This document shows, piece after piece, positions 62,939 to 64,000 of a stretch of 64,000 nt of DNA. The position numbers and the translations under genes are program-made. Every line of letters begins with the position of its first letter. The first letter of the stretch is position 1. A model generated the notes under the pieces. The model saw nothing but the letters and a program-made list of their open reading frames with translations. It had not been told where the DNA came from and ran no database searches. The stretch covers positions 372,001 through 436,000 of the forward strand of contig NZ_CP033972.1 of assembly GCF_003855095.1 (NCBI RefSeq). The letters run 5' to 3'. This DNA is from Gordonia insulae. Lineage in GTDB: Bacteria; Actinomycetota; Actinomycetes; Mycobacteriales; Mycobacteriaceae.

Positions 62939-63745
62939 ATGACGGAGATCCTGTCCGAGCGCTCCTCGCGGGTCGTGTCATTTGCCAAACTCCATCGGGC
63001 GTCGGTGCGGCGCTCCGAGGGGCGATTCCTCGTAGAGGGGGCGAACTCGGTGACATCCGCGCTCGCCGTCGGGCGGGCGGAGGTCGTCCTGGTGCCCGAG
63101 GACGAATCGTCCCGGCACCAGCAGATCGTCGAGGCCGCCGAGTCGCAGGGCGTCCCGGTGTTCGCGCTGACCCCGCGTGCGGCCGCCAAGCTGGCCGAGA
63201 CCGACACCCCGACAGGCGTGTTCGCGATCTGCCCGCTGATCGACGTCCCGCTGGCGGAGGTTCTCGCGGCGAGCCCGCAGCTGCTCGCGGTCGCCGTCGA
63301 GCCGCGCGAACCCGGGAACGTGGGCACCCTCATCCGATGCGCGGACGCGATGGGCGCGGACGGCCTCGTGCTGCTCGGTGACGCGGTGGACCCGCACAAC
63401 GGCAAGTCCGTGCGTGCCTCGGCGGGCAGCGTCTTCCACCTGCCGATCGCCCGTGAGCGATCGATCTCCGCCGGTCTCGACGCGATCCGGCAGGCAGGCA
63501 TCGCGACGCTGGCGACCGCCGCCGACGGCGAACTCTCCCTCGACGACGCCGACAAGATCCTCGCAGGTCGCTGCGCCTGGCTGTTCGGCAACGAGGCGCA
63601 CGGCCTCGCCGACGACGTCCTGCACACGGCAGACCATCGGGTGTCCATCCCGATCCGTGGTCGCGCGGAGAGTCTGAATCTGGCCGCGGCGGCGGCAATC
63701 TGCCTGTACGCGAATGCGCGGGTACACGCGACCTCCGGCCGCTGA
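62939..63745 (+). CDS. SpoU/TrmH-family rRNA 2'-O-methyltransferase (TsnR-like)
   Basis: 268 aa from ATG 62939. The N-terminal substrate-binding domain (about 15-100) starts VVSFAKLHRASVRRSEGRFLVEG. The SpoU trefoil-knot motifs are EPREPGNVGTLIRCADAMGADGL (motif 1), LFGNEAHGL (motif 2) and IPIRGRAESLNLAAAAAICLY (motif 3), which form the SAM site. Same position as mycobacterial Rv1644 (tsnR), after rplT, with 61 bases between. The modified rRNA position is not predictable. Confidence 0.92.
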   Translation: MTEILSERSSRVVSFAKLHRASVRRSEGRFLVEGANSVTSALAVGRAEVVLVPEDESSRHQQIVEAAESQGVPVFALTPRAAAKLAETDTPTGVFAICPLIDVPLAEVLAASPQLLAVAVEPREPGNVGTLIRCADAMGADGLVLLGDAVDPHNGKSVRASAGSVFHLPIARERSISAGLDAIRQAGIATLATAADGELSLDDADKILAGRCAWLFGNEAHGLADDVLHTADHRVSIPIRGRAESLNLAAAAAICLYANARVHATSGR

Positions 63746-63909
63746 GCCGGCGGCGACGCTGATCATCCACGGCTCATCCACGGCCGACCCGCCGCACGTG
63801 CACCGGGCATCCCGAGCAGGGGTGACGAGCCGCCGGGGCGGGAAGTCCCCATACGGATCCGAGTAGAACTGCTCATCCCGCGGGCGCCGTCGCGCAGGAT
63901 TCTCGATGC

Positions 63910-64000
63910 ATGCGAACTCACCTCGACATGCGGGCACAGAACGCCGCCCGACGCAGCGCCCTCCCGACCCCGGCCGAACTCGATGCGATCAGCGGTGGCC
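63910..64000 (+). CDS. Possible 5' end of a gene running off the window
   Basis: An ATG at 63910 opens a frame to the window edge: MRTHLDMRAQNAARRSALPT and onward. GATTCT lies six bases before it, resembling the leaderless -10 elements of the neighbours. No family can be recognised from 30 residues. Confidence 0.3.
   Translation, partial: MRTHLDMRAQNAARRSALPTPAELDAISGG

Overview
The window is high-GC actinobacterial chromosome, most likely Gordonia or a close relative in the Mycobacteriales. The stretch pdtaR, polA, rpsA, coaE, DUF402, uvrB, MBL hydrolase, uvrA, DUF1844, infC, rpmI, rplT, SpoU methyltransferase follows the order seen in Mycobacterium. A second block (97-aa protein, membrane anchor, SdhA, SdhB) matches the mycobacterial Sdh1 locus. 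A twin-arginine-exported latex-clearing protein (Lcp) beside a TetR gene points to a rubber-degrading Gordonia. I see no insertion sequence, prophage, integrase or CRISPR array.

Layout. 1-7.1 kb: the 5' part of a dicarboxylate/anion transporter on the minus strand, then the sdh1 operon and a LysP-type lysine permease. 7.1-11.4 kb: a minus-strand catabolic-looking operon (two paralogous alpha/beta hydrolases, SDR, MDR reductase) facing a TetR gene, with two matching palindromes between them. 11.5-12.8 kb: a response regulator with decayed remains of its kinase and of a carboxymuconolactone-decarboxylase-like gene, consistent with a deletion scar. 13.1-16.8 kb: a TetR gene facing a three-gene, translationally coupled operon: a 55-aa membrane peptide, a membrane protein fused to a linalool dehydratase/isomerase (Ldi)-like domain, and an MpaB/Lcp-type oxygenase. 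This is the best candidate in the window for an undescribed system, possibly acting on isoprenoids. 17-20.5 kb: a P2-like ATPase with altered ion-site motifs and a VOC protein.

20.8-34.5 kb: tRNA-Leu(CAA), pdtaR, a complete branched-chain amino-acid ABC transporter, a GNAT enzyme, polA, an isocitrate/isopropylmalate-type dehydrogenase and a polar amino-acid ABC transporter. 34.6-37.3 kb: REP-like repeats, two methyltransferases and a 2H phosphoesterase. 37.4-41.6 kb: rpsA, a Zur-box-controlled AztD-like zinc lipoprotein and coaE-grpB. 42.3-45.2 kb: five tandem paralogous secreted proteins of 136-155 aa, each with a conserved cysteine pair.

45.3-64 kb: DUF402, uvrB, lcp with its TetR regulator, a universal stress protein, an operon coding for a DoxX protein with apolipoprotein-like repeats, an unknown protein without a canonical start codon and a HelD-like helicase, then an MBL hydrolase, uvrA, a TetR-regulated membrane protein, and the infC-rpmI-rplT translation operon with an AUC-initiated infC. 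Many genes have a TANNNT hexamer 6-7 bases before the start codon, as expected for leaderless transcripts. All protein families were judged by eye from motifs and remembered family sequences; no database search was run.
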